From positions 62,001 through 126,000 of the forward strand of contig CAMBFI010000007.1 in the NCBI GenBank assembly GCA_945865935.1: DNA of 64,000 nucleotides, read 5' to 3'. This DNA is from Bordetella parapertussis. GTDB lineage: Bacteria > Pseudomonadota > Gammaproteobacteria > Burkholderiales > Burkholderiaceae_B. Below, one piece after another: positions 43,815-51,746 of the stretch. The translations under genes and the position numbers were made by a program. The notes beneath the pieces are model-generated. The model did no database searches. It was not told the DNA's origin and saw only the letters and a list, made by a program, of their open reading frames with translations. How positions within the stretch are numbered: the stretch's first letter is position 1; each line of letters starts with the position of its first letter.

Positions 43815-44564
43815 CTACCACTTCTCGACCCCGGGCCGCAGATCTAACTCAAAGGTCCACGCATCGGGGGTTTGTTCGTGTAGCCACAGATAAGCCCGAG
43901 CAATACTGTCCGGCTCGACCAAACCTTTTGGTCCTAAGGCAGCGACACGCTCAGGTTGTGTGGTGCGAACGCGCTCTGAATCGATCACGCCATCAACCAC
44001 AATATGGGCGATATGCAAGCCCTGTGGTCCAAACTCTCGGGCCATACTTTGTGCCAAGGCACGCAAGGCCGCTTTGCCACCCGCAAAAGCACTGAAGCCC
44101 ACGCCGCCTCTTAAGCTGGCTGTCGCACCGGTAAACAAAATCGTGCCACGTCCTCTCGGCAAGAGAGCCCTCGCCGCCTCACGACCGACTAAGAAGCCAG
44201 CCATTGCGCACATTTCCCAGGTCTTGAAATATTTCTCGGCTGTCATTTCCAGCAACGGGAAGCGTACGTTACCACCCACATTAAATACGACCACTTCAAG
44301 AGCACCCACGTCGGTCTCTATTTTCTTGAAGAGTGCGAGGACTTCATCCTCACGGCGCGCATCCAGTTGAAAGGCAAATGCACGACCACCCGCGTCTTGA
44401 ATACTTTGCACAAGCGCGGCACTAGCGCCAGGCGTGCGACGCGTCACACAGACGGTATAGCCTGCTTGTACGAAGCGTTTTGCAATGGCGCTACCTGTCG
44501 CATCACCCGCGCCTACGATTAAGCAAACCTTCTGTGCGGTTGTCTCCACAGGTGAAGTGCTCAT
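43815..44564 (-). CDS. Short-chain dehydrogenase/reductase (SDR)
   Basis: A 249-residue SDR from the ATG at 44562-44564. The cofactor region is IVGAGDATGSAIAKRF, an atypical glycine motif; VFNVGGN replaces NNAG. Where YxxxK is expected there is FSAFAGGKAALRALAQSMA, with Phe in place of the catalytic Tyr, so activity may differ or be absent. The C-terminus HEQTPDAWTFELDLRP resembles glucose/ribitol-type members. It directly follows the GST gene on the same strand with a one-base gap. Confidence 0.8.
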   Translation of the reverse strand: MSTSPVETTAQKVCLIVGAGDATGSAIAKRFVQAGYTVCVTRRTPGASAALVQSIQDAGGRAFAFQLDARREDEVLALFKKIETDVGALEVVVFNVGGNVRFPLLEMTAEKYFKTWEMCAMAGFLVGREAARALLPRGRGTILFTGATASLRGGVGFSAFAGGKAALRALAQSMAREFGPQGLHIAHIVVDGVIDSERVRTTQPERVAALGPKGLVEPDSIARAYLWLHEQTPDAWTFELDLRPGVEKW

Positions 44565-44565
44565 A

Positions 44566-45174
44566 CTAAGCCCGAGCGGTGGGACGCGCGACAACCGAGG
44601 TGTACCAACGGGTTAACTCTTTCAGTTCGGGAGGGATTTTTGTACCCGTCACCTTGCCCACCAAAAATCCACACTGCGCCACGATATCTGCAATGCTGTA
44701 TTGGTCGCCGGCGATGAACTCGCGGCCCGCAAGTTCACGATCGAGCCAAGCAAAGGCGTCATAGGCACGATTGCGCGCATGTTCACCGCAGAGTGGCTCT
44801 TGCGGAATACGACCTTCCCAGTATTGCCCGGTGTGTTGAAACGCCGTCACGATCGGAGCGACGATTTCAAACTCCATGCGTCGCATCCACATCTCAATCT
44901 TGGCTTTCTCAAGCGGCGTGGTCCCAAACAAGGGGCGTTCAGGGTGCAGCGCCTCAAAGTAGCGGCAGATCGCGATCGATTCCGTCAGCAAGGTGCCATC
45001 ATCGAGTTCTAGCACCGGCGTTTTGCCCAAGGAATTCAACTTCAAAAAGGCGGGAGATAGGTTTTCACGATTCAGGCCATCGACTTGCTGCATCGGCACC
45101 GTAAGGCCTTTCTCAGCCAAAAAGATCCGCACGCGACGTGGATTCATTGCCGTGTTCATGTCATACAGAATCAT
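44566..45174 (-). CDS. Glutathione S-transferase family protein
   Basis: A 202-residue two-domain GST. The thioredoxin-like N-terminus includes NTAMNPRRVRIFLAEKG, LGKTPVLELDDGTLLTESIAICRYFE with the GSH-binding cis-Pro and Glu-Ser, and the helical C-terminal domain contains AGDQYSIADIVAQ, the N-capping box. It could conjugate or isomerise a substrate, perhaps in aromatic or halogenated compound metabolism, together with the adjacent SDR. Confidence 0.9.
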   Translation of the reverse strand: MILYDMNTAMNPRRVRIFLAEKGLTVPMQQVDGLNRENLSPAFLKLNSLGKTPVLELDDGTLLTESIAICRYFEALHPERPLFGTTPLEKAKIEMWMRRMEFEIVAPIVTAFQHTGQYWEGRIPQEPLCGEHARNRAYDAFAWLDRELAGREFIAGDQYSIADIVAQCGFLVGKVTGTKIPPELKELTRWYTSVVARPTARA

Positions 45175-45350
45175 GTGATGTACCTTTACGAAGTGAAATA
45201 TCCACTGGCCGTTGCAAAAAAGCTTACGGCCCTAATTATGCTTGAAACAAATCGATTAGATAGGTGAACCAATTAACCCTGCTCGGCCAGAGGCGGAAGA
45301 TCATAATTCCATGTTAAAAAAGAGGCTTACCATCACAAATTGTAGGTCAC

Positions 45351-46223
45351 ATGATTCGTGCTCTCTCGCTGCAAACACTAAGCTTATTCGCTACAATTTT
45401 TTTTGCGTTGTCGATCTCCGCTAGCGCCTTTGCGCAGCAGGTTTTACGGGTCACAACCATACCCGAAGAGGCGGCGACCGAACAGGTTCGTAAGTTTGGA
45501 CCCTTAACGAAATATCTCGAACGCACACAGGGTATGAAGGTTGAGTTCATACCCGTCAGTGACTATCCAGCCGCCGTCGAAGCCTTGGTCAATAAGCAAG
45601 TCGATCTCGTTTGGTTTGGTGGCTTTACACACGTTCAGGCACAAATTCGTTCTGGTGGAAAAATTATCCCCATCGCACAACGCGAGGAAGACACCAAGTT
45701 TCGTTCCGTGTTTATTGCGCAGAAAAACTCTGGCATCACTAAACTCGCCGATTTGAAAGGTAAGCAGTTTAGCTTTGGGTCTCAATCTAGCACGTCGGGT
45801 AGCTTGATGCCACGCTCCTTTTTGCTTGAGGCCGGAATCGACCCAGAACGTGACTTCAAACGTGTCTCGTACTCAGGGGCACACGATGCCACCATCGCTT
45901 CGGTCGTGAGTGGTCGGGTAGATGGTGCTGCGCTAGACATTACGGTTTGGAATAAGTTTGTCGCAGAAAAGAAAGTCGACACAAACAAAGTTGATGTGTT
46001 TTTCACCACGCCACCCTACTTCAATTACAACTGGTCGGTACATGCCGATATGCCTGCCGCACAGCGCGAAAAAATTAAGGCAGCCTTATTGGCCTTGAGT
46101 ATGGATAATGCAGAAGGCAAAGAAATTCTGACTCTGAACCGAGCAACCCGCTACATTGCGACGTCGCCTGAAAATTACAAAGGCCTTGAAACTGCCGGAC
46201 GTAGCGCAGGTCTCATCAAATAG
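45351..46223 (+). CDS. PhnD-like ABC receptor, putative selenate-binding
   Basis: A 290-residue periplasmic receptor of the phosphate/phosphonate-binding (PhnD) superfamily. A signal peptide ends ASAFAQ. The opening TTIPEEAATEQVRKFGPL, DLVWFGGFTHVQAQIRSG, IAQREEDTKF and FGSQSSTSGSLMPR match, as I recall them, the family labelled putative selenate ABC transporter substrate-binding protein rather than true PhnD. It heads a four-gene importer. A selenium-oxyanion ligand would fit the selenoprotein gene about 7 kb away, but that is inference; phosphonate, phosphite or another oxyanion is the alternative. Confidence 0.7.
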   Translation: MIRALSLQTLSLFATIFFALSISASAFAQQVLRVTTIPEEAATEQVRKFGPLTKYLERTQGMKVEFIPVSDYPAAVEALVNKQVDLVWFGGFTHVQAQIRSGGKIIPIAQREEDTKFRSVFIAQKNSGITKLADLKGKQFSFGSQSSTSGSLMPRSFLLEAGIDPERDFKRVSYSGAHDATIASVVSGRVDGAALDITVWNKFVAEKKVDTNKVDVFFTTPPYFNYNWSVHADMPAAQREKIKAALLALSMDNAEGKEILTLNRATRYIATSPENYKGLETAGRSAGLIK

Positions 46224-46259
46224 CCCGCAGTATTTTCATCAAGCACTTTCGGGTTTCAG

Positions 46260-47066
46260 ATGCGTGTCAGACTCCATCAAGTAACAGGACATCATCCCGC
46301 CGCCGAGCGGGATGGGGTGCCCGCTATCCGTAATCTGAACATTACGATAGAGCCTGGTGAGCAGGTTGCAGTCATTGGCCCGTCCGGTGCGGGCAAGACA
46401 ACATTCCTCCAAGTCATCTGCGCCGCGATTAAGCCAAGCGCCGGTCAGGTCTGGTTAGATGACACGGATATTTGGTCTTTATCCACAAAAGATCTGCAAC
46501 AGGTTCGCGGACGTTTAATCTGTGCGCCACAGGTACCACCCTTACCCCCACGGCAGCGCGTGGTTACCTCTTTGATTGCAGGGGCACTCCCGGCAATGTC
46601 CTTGACGCAAAGCTTAGTCAATCTAATTTACCCGTTAAAAACCTCAGAGGCTTATCAAGCACTCGAGGCCTTTGATGTGCAAGACAAGCTCTGGAATCGT
46701 GTTGATCGTCTATCCGGCGGAGAGCGCCAGCGCGTTGGTTTAGCGCGGATATTGATGGCACCCGCTTCGCTTTGGCTCATTGATGAGCCCCTTTCTGCTC
46801 TCGATCCCACACGGGCCGAGCAAGCAATTAACTCTCTAGTCGACAGCGCAACGGCAAGGGGCGCAACGCTGATTACAACCTTGCATCAAGTCGATGTCGC
46901 TCGGTCAAAGTTTTCTCGCGTCATTGGACTACGCGACGGTGCCGTGGCCTTTGATCTGCCGGCCTCTCAAGTCACAAATAGCGAGCTTTCAAAGCTTTAC
47001 GCTCAACACGAGCACGAACTAAGCAGTCTTCATGTCCAGCACGACGCGCTCTCCACACCTGCGTGA
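46260..47066 (+). CDS. PhnC-like ABC transporter ATP-binding protein
   Basis: A 268-residue ATPase. Walker A GPSGAGKTT, signature LSGGERQRVGLARILM, Walker B LWLIDEPLSALDP, and a switch histidine in TTLHQVD. The sequence resembles the PhnC group. It ends with an extended His-rich tail and overlaps the next gene by 35 bp, an unusually long overlap. Confidence 0.9.
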   Translation: MRVRLHQVTGHHPAAERDGVPAIRNLNITIEPGEQVAVIGPSGAGKTTFLQVICAAIKPSAGQVWLDDTDIWSLSTKDLQQVRGRLICAPQVPPLPPRQRVVTSLIAGALPAMSLTQSLVNLIYPLKTSEAYQALEAFDVQDKLWNRVDRLSGGERQRVGLARILMAPASLWLIDEPLSALDPTRAEQAINSLVDSATARGATLITTLHQVDVARSKFSRVIGLRDGAVAFDLPASQVTNSELSKLYAQHEHELSSLHVQHDALSTPA

Positions 47067-47865
47067 CCCCGCGTGGCTTGGCCGCGTTTTTTGGGCGATG
47101 GCAGCCTTAGCTTTGCTTATGCCTGCGCTGGTCGCAACAGAATTTAAGCCTTGGATTTTTTTCGATCCTGACAACCTCAAAGTCAGCATGCGTTTTCTGG
47201 CGGATTTTTTTCCACCTGCGCTTGGCTCTGAGTTTCTATTACTCGTGGTGAGAGAAACGTGGCGTACCGTCGCCATCGCCACCGCAGGCTTGACGCTCGC
47301 GATGATCTTAGCGATTCCCTTGACGTTAGTCTCAACACGTATCCTGTCGATATCCGCACTGTCTGGTCGCATGCATTTTCTTCCCTCTTGCGTGCGACAG
47401 CTCGTTCGTTGGCTACTCATTTTTTTGCGAAGCATTCCAGAACTCATCTGGGCCCTTGTCTTCGTTCGCGTCGTTGGTTTAGGGCCTGCCGCAGGTGTTT
47501 TGGCTATTGGTCTGACTTACGCTGGAATGCTGGGAAAAGTCTACGCAGAGATACTTGAAAGCGGTGATGCCCACAGCACCCAGTCGATCCTAAGAAATGG
47601 TGGATCTCGACTGCAAGCACTCTTCTTTGGACTTCTGCCACAAAACTCCGCTGAGCTAACGAGTTACTCCGTCTATCGCTGGGAATGCGCGATTCGGTCC
47701 TCTGCAGTGCTAGGGTTTGTGGGTGCCGGTGGCTTAGGTCAACAAATGGATAATTCCATGAAAATGTTTAATGGCGGTGAAGTAGCGACCCTCTTAATCG
47801 TCTTCATGCTGCTGGTGTGGCTGTCGGACTTACTAAGCGGCTATCTGCGGAAGGTCATGCAATGA
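47032..47865 (+). CDS. PhnE-like ABC transporter permease
   Basis: A 277-residue inner-membrane permease of the PhnE type: about six helices, RSIPELIWALVFVRVVGLGPAAG, and the LRNGGSRLQALFFGLLPQN coupling loop, followed by RWECAIRSSAVLGFVGAGGLGQ. It is one of two related permeases in this operon, which probably form a heterodimer. Confidence 0.9.
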   Translation: MSSTTRSPHLRDPAWLGRVFWAMAALALLMPALVATEFKPWIFFDPDNLKVSMRFLADFFPPALGSEFLLLVVRETWRTVAIATAGLTLAMILAIPLTLVSTRILSISALSGRMHFLPSCVRQLVRWLLIFLRSIPELIWALVFVRVVGLGPAAGVLAIGLTYAGMLGKVYAEILESGDAHSTQSILRNGGSRLQALFFGLLPQNSAELTSYSVYRWECAIRSSAVLGFVGAGGLGQQMDNSMKMFNGGEVATLLIVFMLLVWLSDLLSGYLRKVMQ

Positions 47866-48683
47866 CCCGCGCTCACTTACCCGTCCATGCGCGACCTCGA
47901 CCACCAATCCGCTGGAATAGCTCGATTTACTGGGTCCTCATTGGTATCGCGGCACTGATTGCACTAAGCTTTTGGACGCTCGATTTACAACTCGCGCGGA
48001 TGCTTTCGATAGATAGCGCTGTGCGGATGGGCAAGTTCTTAGGTGAACTGCTGTCGCCAAACCTTGACCCGAAGTTTTTATCAAAGCTCGGCGTCGCAAG
48101 CCTTGAGACCTTGGCTATGTCTGCCCTGGGCTCCCTAATCGCCGCGTGTCTTGGGCTCTTGCTTGCCTTACCCGCAAGCAAGACCACGAACGGGGTCAAG
48201 TCTGCTTGGTATTCTATTACCCGATTGATCTTGAATGCATTTCGCTCGATCCCTGAATTGGTCTGGGCTGCACTACTGTTGATCTCTGCGGGCTTAGGGC
48301 CTTTTGTGGGCACACTCGCTTTAGCTTTACACACAACAGGCGTGTTGGGGCGTCTCTTTGCGGAATCCATCGAGAATGCCCCCCAAGGTGCAGCACAAGC
48401 CTTACGCATACAAGGCGTCAACGAAGGGCGTATTTTTCTCTTCGCTACGTTACCAACGGTTCTGCCTCAACTGGTTTCCTATTCCCTTTACCGCTGGGAA
48501 AACAATATCCGCGCTGCAGCGGTGTTAGGCGTTGTGGGCGGCGGTGGACTAGGCCAAATGCTGGCCTTTCATATGGGCTTGTTTCAGATGAGTGAAACCA
48601 GCAGCATCCTGATCGCCATGATCATTCTGGTTGTCTTGGTTGATGCCCTTTCCTATTTAGCCCGCCGACTCATGTCGCGATAA
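47862..48683 (+). CDS. PhnE-like ABC transporter permease (second copy)
   Basis: A 273-residue permease from the ATG at 47862, which overlaps the preceding stop as ATGA. The frame is open upstream to 47817 but that extension is not needed. It contains FRSIPELVWAALLLISAGLGPFVG and RWENNIRAAAVLGVVGGGGLGQ, which parallel the first permease, so the two arose by duplication. It ends the importer operon. Confidence 0.9.
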   Translation: MTRAHLPVHARPRPPIRWNSSIYWVLIGIAALIALSFWTLDLQLARMLSIDSAVRMGKFLGELLSPNLDPKFLSKLGVASLETLAMSALGSLIAACLGLLLALPASKTTNGVKSAWYSITRLILNAFRSIPELVWAALLLISAGLGPFVGTLALALHTTGVLGRLFAESIENAPQGAAQALRIQGVNEGRIFLFATLPTVLPQLVSYSLYRWENNIRAAAVLGVVGGGGLGQMLAFHMGLFQMSETSSILIAMIILVVLVDALSYLARRLMSR

Positions 48684-48719
48684 CTTGATTGCTGCTGAAA
48701 TAGCAAAAGGACAAGAAGC

Positions 48720-49889
48720 ATGAAGCGAAACGATAAAGCCTATATCGCGGGAATTTTTGAGCATCCAACTCGACATGCTCCAGATAAGTCGCTGGTCCAA
48801 TTACATGTTGAATGTGCACTTGGGGCGCTAAAAGATGCGGGCTTAAATGCCAAAGATGTTGATGGTTTCTTTGGTGGCCGAGACATTCCTGGCTCAAATG
48901 CGAACTGGTTTATCGATCACATGAACCTGAAGCTTCGGTACATTGACTCAACCGATGCCGGCGGCTGCTCTCCCCTTATTCATGTTGCACATGCCGTAGA
49001 GGCGATTGCCTCTGGTCGCTGCAATGTCGCACTCATCACGCTCGCAGGCAGACCTCGCAGCGAACAGATGAAGACTGGCACAGCGCCCAGACCTTGCGAA
49101 CCTGAACGCCCCGACGCACTGTGGGAGGCAGGTTATCGCCCGACGATTACGACAGCCTACGCCATGATGATGTCTAGACACATGCATGAGTACGGCACAA
49201 CACTAGAACAGCTCGCATGGATCCGTGTGACTGCTTCAGAGCATGCAAAGCACAATCCCAACGCAATGTTTAACAAGCCTGTGACTGTTGACGACGTGAT
49301 GCGCTCGCCCCTGATTGCATCGCCACTGCGCAGGATGGACTGCTGTGTGATCAGTGATGGTGGCGGTGCGCTGATCTTGGTAAGCCCTGAAATCGCTAAG
49401 TCACTGAATAATCCATTAGTACGCGTGATTGGTACGGGTCACACGATGCATGGTCACAATGGCGGAAATACCTCGCTAACGACAACCGGTGCCTCAGTCA
49501 GCGGACCGATGGCCTTTGCCGAGGCTGGCGTGACCGCACAAGATTTTAAATATGCCTCGATCTACGATAACTTTACGATCATGGTGCTGATGCAACTGGA
49601 AGACCTTGGCTTTTGTAAAAAAGGCGAAGGCGGAAAGTTTGTGGCAGATGGCAAACTGATCTCTGGGAACGGCCCCCTTGCCATCAACACCGACGGCGGC
49701 GGGCTTTGCAATAATCATCCAAGCAACCGTGGCGGCATCACTAAGCTGATTGAGGCGACGCGTCAGTTGAGGGGTACCGCCCACTCTGCCGTACAAGTCA
49801 AAAACTGCGATCTTGCGTTAGCGTCTGGCCCGGGTGGTTTCATCGGCGCAGGCTATGCCCACGCGACTGTCATTCTTGAGAGGCTCTAG
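48720..49889 (+). CDS. Thiolase-family protein (SCP-x/acetyl-CoA acetyltransferase-like)
   Basis: A 389-residue thiolase-fold protein. The start KRNDKAYIAGIFEHPTRHAPDKS and the C-terminal GGGLCNNHPSNRGGITKLIEATRQLRG / LALASGPGGFIGAGYAHAT segments are typical of the SCP-x/thiolase-like group found next to DUF35 proteins. A Cys lies at DAGGCSPLIHV near residue 83, the usual nucleophile area, but the context is not the canonical NxxCASG, so catalytic competence is uncertain. Its stop is immediately followed by the DUF35 ATG. Such pairs form complexes in side-chain or fatty-acyl degradation. Confidence 0.83.
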   Translation: MKRNDKAYIAGIFEHPTRHAPDKSLVQLHVECALGALKDAGLNAKDVDGFFGGRDIPGSNANWFIDHMNLKLRYIDSTDAGGCSPLIHVAHAVEAIASGRCNVALITLAGRPRSEQMKTGTAPRPCEPERPDALWEAGYRPTITTAYAMMMSRHMHEYGTTLEQLAWIRVTASEHAKHNPNAMFNKPVTVDDVMRSPLIASPLRRMDCCVISDGGGALILVSPEIAKSLNNPLVRVIGTGHTMHGHNGGNTSLTTTGASVSGPMAFAEAGVTAQDFKYASIYDNFTIMVLMQLEDLGFCKKGEGGKFVADGKLISGNGPLAINTDGGGLCNNHPSNRGGITKLIEATRQLRGTAHSAVQVKNCDLALASGPGGFIGAGYAHATVILERL

Positions 49890-50291
49890 ATGAATAACGA
49901 ACATATCATCCTCCATACGCAAGCCTTGGCGGCCAACCCCGATCTCGCATTTTTCTGGGAAGCCACAAAAAAAGAGAGCATGCTGCTGCCGCATTGCGCC
50001 GACTGCAGCAAAACGCATTGGTATCCCCGGCTGTTCTGCCCTTTTTGCTTCAGCAACAAGCTCGAGTGGAAAGAGTCCGCCGGTAAAGCAACGCTCTACG
50101 CAGCAACGACACTGAGTAAGGCCTCAGAGCCATACATCGTTGCGTATGTCGAGTTGGCCGAAGGGCCTTTAATGCTCACAAATATTGTCGACTGCTCGCT
50201 GGACGATTTGCAAATCGGAGCTCCGTTAACGCTGACGTTTTCGCCGATGAGTTCAGGGCATTTCTTGCCGGTTTTTCGACTGAAAAAATGA
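49890..50291 (+). CDS. DUF35 zinc-ribbon/OB-fold protein, thiolase partner
   Basis: A 133-residue protein with an N-terminal helix, a rubredoxin-like zinc ribbon (CADC and CPFC separated by the HWYPRLF segment) and a C-terminal OB-fold with the AEGPLMLTNIVDC segment. DUF35 proteins bind acyl-CoA and partner with thiolase-like or hydratase proteins. The ATG starts at the base after the thiolase stop, so the two are translationally coupled. Confidence 0.88.
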   Translation: MNNEHIILHTQALAANPDLAFFWEATKKESMLLPHCADCSKTHWYPRLFCPFCFSNKLEWKESAGKATLYAATTLSKASEPYIVAYVELAEGPLMLTNIVDCSLDDLQIGAPLTLTFSPMSSGHFLPVFRLKK

Positions 50292-50637
50292 AGTTCTCCT
50301 AGGTTCCGAGATATTCAGCTGTTCGAGCGGTTAGGTCTGGCGTTTCAGCCAAGCGCCCGGCTTCCATTCGACCCTATTTGTGCCGATACGTCTGCCCATA
50401 TTAATTGTTATTTATCAATTACTTATTAACATTTTTTGACAATAATTGCCGATCTAGTAAAGAGGCGAGTCGCTAACACCATCCGCCTCGATAAGTGACC
50501 AATTTGTCCGATTCGAGGATCCCATCATCGACCAAACAAAGTAATAATCAAAAAAATCGAGTCGATTTATCGGCTCAACAATAGATACCCAGCACCTTAA
50601 ATCGTTTTGCAAAGCGTAACGCTACACGATACAATTC
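50292..50637. other. AT-rich intergenic region upstream of higBA, no gene seen
   Basis: 346 bp with no convincing reading frame. It is clearly more AT-rich than its surroundings from about 50395 on. It contains a perfect 15-bp palindrome (AAATCGA-G-TCGATTT, 50554-50568) and the probable toxin-antitoxin promoter at its right end. The composition shift suggests that the toxin-antitoxin module arrived by transfer, although no attachment-site repeats were seen. Confidence 0.55.
50607..50635 (+). promoter_or_regulatory. Candidate higBA promoter with an operator-like palindrome
   Basis: TTGCAA (50607-50612), a 17-base spacer and TACAAT (50630-50635) match a sigma-70 promoter. An 11-bp palindrome AGCGT-A-ACGCT (50613-50623) occupies the spacer, where a HigA-type repressor could bind. 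The predicted start would lie at or just after the higB ATG at 50638, so translation would have to be leaderless or the element is not the real promoter. Confidence 0.4.
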
Positions 50638-50919
50638 ATGATTAAATCTTTTATCCATAAAGGCCTAGAAAGTTTCTTTGAAACCGGTAGCAAATCTGGG
50701 ATCCAAGCCGTGCATGCATCTCGCTTATCGCGAATGCTCGCCAGGCTAGATCAATCAACGGAAGCCAAGGATATGAACCTGCCCGGATGGAAACTTCATC
50801 CACTCAAAGGCCGAGATCTAAAAAGGCACTTTTCAGTTTCGGTCAGTGGAAATTGGCGAATGACGTTTACCTTTGAGAAAACTCACGCTGTATTGGTGAA
50901 CTACCAAGACTACCATTAG
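50638..50919 (+). CDS. higB: HigB/RelE-type toxin of a type II toxin-antitoxin system
   Basis: A 93-residue RelE-superfamily mRNA interferase. The opening MIKSFIHKGLESFFETGS, the middle LARLDQSTEAKDM and NLPGWKLHPLKGRDLKRHFSVSVSGNWRMTF with conserved basic residues, and NYQDYH at the end are characteristic of HigB. It cleaves translated mRNA at the ribosome when free of antitoxin. Toxin-first gene order, with the antitoxin 8 bp downstream, is the HigBA arrangement. Confidence 0.9.
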   Translation: MIKSFIHKGLESFFETGSKSGIQAVHASRLSRMLARLDQSTEAKDMNLPGWKLHPLKGRDLKRHFSVSVSGNWRMTFTFEKTHAVLVNYQDYH

Positions 50920-50927
50920 GAAAAAAA

Positions 50928-51248
50928 ATGACACGTATGCACAGCCCACCGCACCCAGGATTAACGATTCGAGACGATGTGTTGCCGGCGTTGGGATTGA
51001 ATGTCACACAAGCTGCTGCACAATTAGGCGTCTCACGTGTAGCCTTTTCACGCATGATAAATGGTCATGCTGCTATCTCGCCCGAGATGGCACTCAGGAT
51101 TGAGGCATGGCTTGGTGTCGAAAGAGGTGGGGAAGCCCGACTATGGTTGGCAGAACAGTCCGCTTACGACATGTGGCAAGCCGCGCAGCGATTCAAGAAA
51201 AAGCCAATGAAGGTCACACCGGCACCAGCTTTTCAGATGCTCAGTTAA
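50928..51248 (+). CDS. higA: HigA-type antitoxin, XRE-family HTH
   Basis: A 106-residue DNA-binding antitoxin. The HTH reads VTQAAAQLGVSRVAFSRMINGHAAISPEMALRIE and the N-terminus HPGLTIRDDVLPALG is the HigA signature. It neutralises HigB and represses the operon. An AGGA ribosome-binding site precedes the ATG, stronger than anything upstream of higB, which fits an excess of antitoxin. Confidence 0.92.
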   Translation: MTRMHSPPHPGLTIRDDVLPALGLNVTQAAAQLGVSRVAFSRMINGHAAISPEMALRIEAWLGVERGGEARLWLAEQSAYDMWQAAQRFKKKPMKVTPAPAFQMLS

Positions 51249-51347
51249 TCCCCGACGTTAAATCTTTTAGGGATACACACTCGCACGCCTCGAAGTAAAC
51301 GCATAGAATATAAAAAACATAAAGATGAACCACCTTAGGAGACATGC

Positions 51348-51746
51348 ATGACCAGCAATCGCTACTTCATTAAAGAATCGGACGTAACACCTTATAGTCC
51401 CGCCAATCATGGCGACACGGTTAATCGTCGTTTGATTGGCCCGGAAACCGTTGGTGCGACGCAGCTTGAGGTTTTGCTTGGCGTGGTGGGTGGTGCACTC
51501 AATGCCGAAGGCGGTGGCGCGTTGCCGCACCGTCATCCTGGGATTGAGCAGGTGTGCTACATGCTCTCGGGGCGTGCGCGTGCCGAAGTCGGTGGCCAAG
51601 TATGTGAACTTAATCCTGGGGACAGCTGTTTTTTTCCTGCAGACGCCGTGCATTCCTTTACGCGCATCAGCGAAGAACCGGTACGCGTCTTGGTGATTTA
51701 CTCACCGCCTTATGTCGAATCAAAAGAAAAAGGAGTCGCAGCATGA
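51348..51746 (+). CDS. Cupin domain-containing protein
   Basis: A 132-residue single-domain cupin. Motif 1 is LPHRHPGIEQVCYMLSGRARAEVGG and motif 2 is LNPGDSCFFPADAVHSF, which together supply the metal-binding histidines and glutamate. TTAGGAGA precedes the ATG. Its stop overlaps the next gene, a Bug receptor, by four bases (ATGA), so it is linked to uptake of a small molecule and may be an isomerase, dioxygenase or ligand sensor. Confidence 0.88.
   Translation: MTSNRYFIKESDVTPYSPANHGDTVNRRLIGPETVGATQLEVLLGVVGGALNAEGGGALPHRHPGIEQVCYMLSGRARAEVGGQVCELNPGDSCFFPADAVHSFTRISEEPVRVLVIYSPPYVESKEKGVAA

Noticed and set aside
45351-46223. Straight assignment as phosphonate receptor PhnD
   Set aside because: No phosphonate lyase or phosphonatase genes accompany it, and the sequence details fit the putative selenate-binding group better.
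50554-50568. Attachment site of an integrated element
   Set aside because: The palindrome has no second copy that I could find, and no integrase gene is present.
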